NCBI RefSeq assembly: GCF_009797935.1 | Contig: NZ_VOLC01000013.1 | Span: 1-64,000, forward strand | Reading direction: 5' to 3' | Origin: Lunatibacter salilacus | GTDB lineage: Bacteria; Bacteroidota; Bacteroidia; Cytophagales; Cyclobacteriaceae | Length of the DNA: 64,000 bases | In this document: positions 63,204 to 64,000 of the stretch, piece after piece | How positions within the stretch are numbered: position 1 is the first letter of the stretch | How the letters are laid out: every line of letters begins with the position of its first letter | Translations under genes and position numbers: made by a program | The notes under the pieces: generated by a model | The model's input: the letters and a program-made list of their open reading frames with translations, nothing else | The model's database searches: none | Told to the model about the DNA's origin: nothing

Positions 63204-64000
63204 ATGCAACCCATCACGATCCAATACCTGCTTATAGGTATTTTGACGTTTAGTTTTCTTTTTTCCAAACTGTTGAGTTGGATGAATGTCCGCCGGTTAA
63301 CCTGGGAGGTTCCGGAGACCCTTCACAATTACGTCACTGCCGATAAACTTCAAAAAGCAACTGATTATAAAAAAACCAACTTTCAGTTTGGATTGATAAC
63401 CAGTGCCTTTTCGTTTATATTGACAGTGGCTTTTGTGGCATTCGGCTTTTTTGGTTGGTTAGATGAATTCCTCCGGCAATTCACCGAACACTTACTTTGG
63501 CTACCAATTATATATTTAGGGGTTTTGCTGATTGGCTCCGACTTGTTGAGCATACCCTTTGACTATTATCACACGTTTGTAATCGAAGAACGATTCGGAT
63601 TCAATAAGAGTACACTGACAACTTTCTTTACGGATAAGTTAAAAGGATACCTAATCTCTATTCCCGTTGGAGGTGGCTTATTGCTAGCCTTGCTGGCTTT
63701 GGTGCAATATATAGGTCCGGATTTTTGGTGGCAGTTCTGGATCATATCCGCGGTTTTCATGGTCTTTATCAATAATTTCTATGCCAGCCTAATATTGCCG
63801 TTATTCAATAAACTTTCCCCCCTCGGGGATGGGGAATTAAAGGAAAAAATAATGGGGTATGCCAAATCGGTTGATTTTTCCCTAAACAATGTCTTTGTCA
63901 TTGATGGTAGCAAACGGTCTTCCAAGGCAAACGCGTTTTTTTCCGGCTTTGGGAAACGTAAAAAAGTAGTGCTTTATGACACGCTCATAGAGCAACATCA
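63204..64000 (+). CDS. Ste24-like M48 CAAX-type protease, partial
   Basis: ATG at 63204; the frame is open to the window edge (265 codons). Membrane helices at the start (8-25) and in the middle (about 68-92, 98-118, 150-190), the conserved F-V-I-E-E-R-F-G-F-N-K-S-T, and A-N-A-F-F-S-G-F-G-K-R-K-K-V-V-L-Y-D-T-L mark the M48A Ste24/CAAX protease family. The H-E-x-x-H zinc motif should follow just past the edge. It starts 15 bases after the PorP/SprF stop and is probably in the same transcript. Confidence 0.92.
   Translation, partial: MQPITIQYLLIGILTFSFLFSKLLSWMNVRRLTWEVPETLHNYVTADKLQKATDYKKTNFQFGLITSAFSFILTVAFVAFGFFGWLDEFLRQFTEHLLWLPIIYLGVLLIGSDLLSIPFDYYHTFVIEERFGFNKSTLTTFFTDKLKGYLISIPVGGGLLLALLALVQYIGPDFWWQFWIISAVFMVFINNFYASLILPLFNKLSPLGDGELKEKIMGYAKSVDFSLNNVFVIDGSKRSSKANAFFSGFGKRKKVVLYDTLIEQH

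Overview
The window reads as a chromosome segment of a Bacteroidota bacterium, most likely of the order Cytophagales. The family cannot be fixed from sequence alone. The grounds are type IX secretion (T9SS) cargo with both kinds of C-terminal sorting domain, a PorP/SprF-type outer-membrane protein, promoters of the TAnnTTTG type just before several starts, many secreted proteins ending their signal peptide in A-Q, and moderate GC. I see no rRNA, tRNA, CRISPR array, transposase or prophage.

Layout. 1-6.9 kb: a partial secreted or lipoprotein gene, a 39-residue glycine-rich peptide with its own terminator, an AstE/AspA-type zinc hydrolase, murB, dCMP deaminase, a lone receiver protein and small proteins. 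7-19.5 kb: housekeeping genes (peptide and nucleoside transporters, a cyclophilin, etfB-etfA-bifunctional nuclease, dnaB, a DnaQ-like exonuclease, an M48 lipoprotein). Three convergent gaps here are filled with phrase-like short repeats. 19.7-37.6 kb: a soluble PAS hybrid kinase, thioredoxin, M3 peptidase, cation efflux, amidase, sugar isomerase-like protein, secreted cyclophilin and DinB proteins, a class C serine hydrolase with a decayed neighbour, metG, a TPR lipoprotein and an AI-2E family permease. 37.7-44.5 kb: an accessory island. It holds a broken PKD/laminin-B gene, a 36-bp perfect palindrome, a 920-residue SLOG-transmembrane-TrkA_N-RyR protein, Sel1-repeat debris and a TIR-STING-like protein. 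44.5-64 kb: a surface-protein region with a lipoprotein, a 1582-residue repeat protein with a T9SS sorting tail, a secreted DinB, an M20 amidohydrolase and a cytochrome c lipoprotein. It closes with two related gliding-motility-type C-terminal proteins around yaaA, a PorP/SprF homologue and the start of a Ste24-like protease.

The most interesting part is 39.7-44.3 kb. The minus-strand protein at 43164-44282 looks like a TIR domain fused to a prokaryotic STING domain, the usual effector of some cyclic-oligonucleotide (CBASS) defence systems, yet no CD-NTase cyclase gene is visible anywhere in the window. Its convergent neighbour is a multidomain protein built like a nucleotide-gated channel or sensor (SLOG, two membrane helices, two Rossmann domains, RyR). 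Whether these two form one defence unit is inference.

In the surface region, the PorP/SprF homologue beside large proteins with gliding-motility-type tails fits the known pairing of such outer-membrane proteins with T9SS cargo. The etfB-etfA-nuclease genes are tightly packed and probably one transcript.
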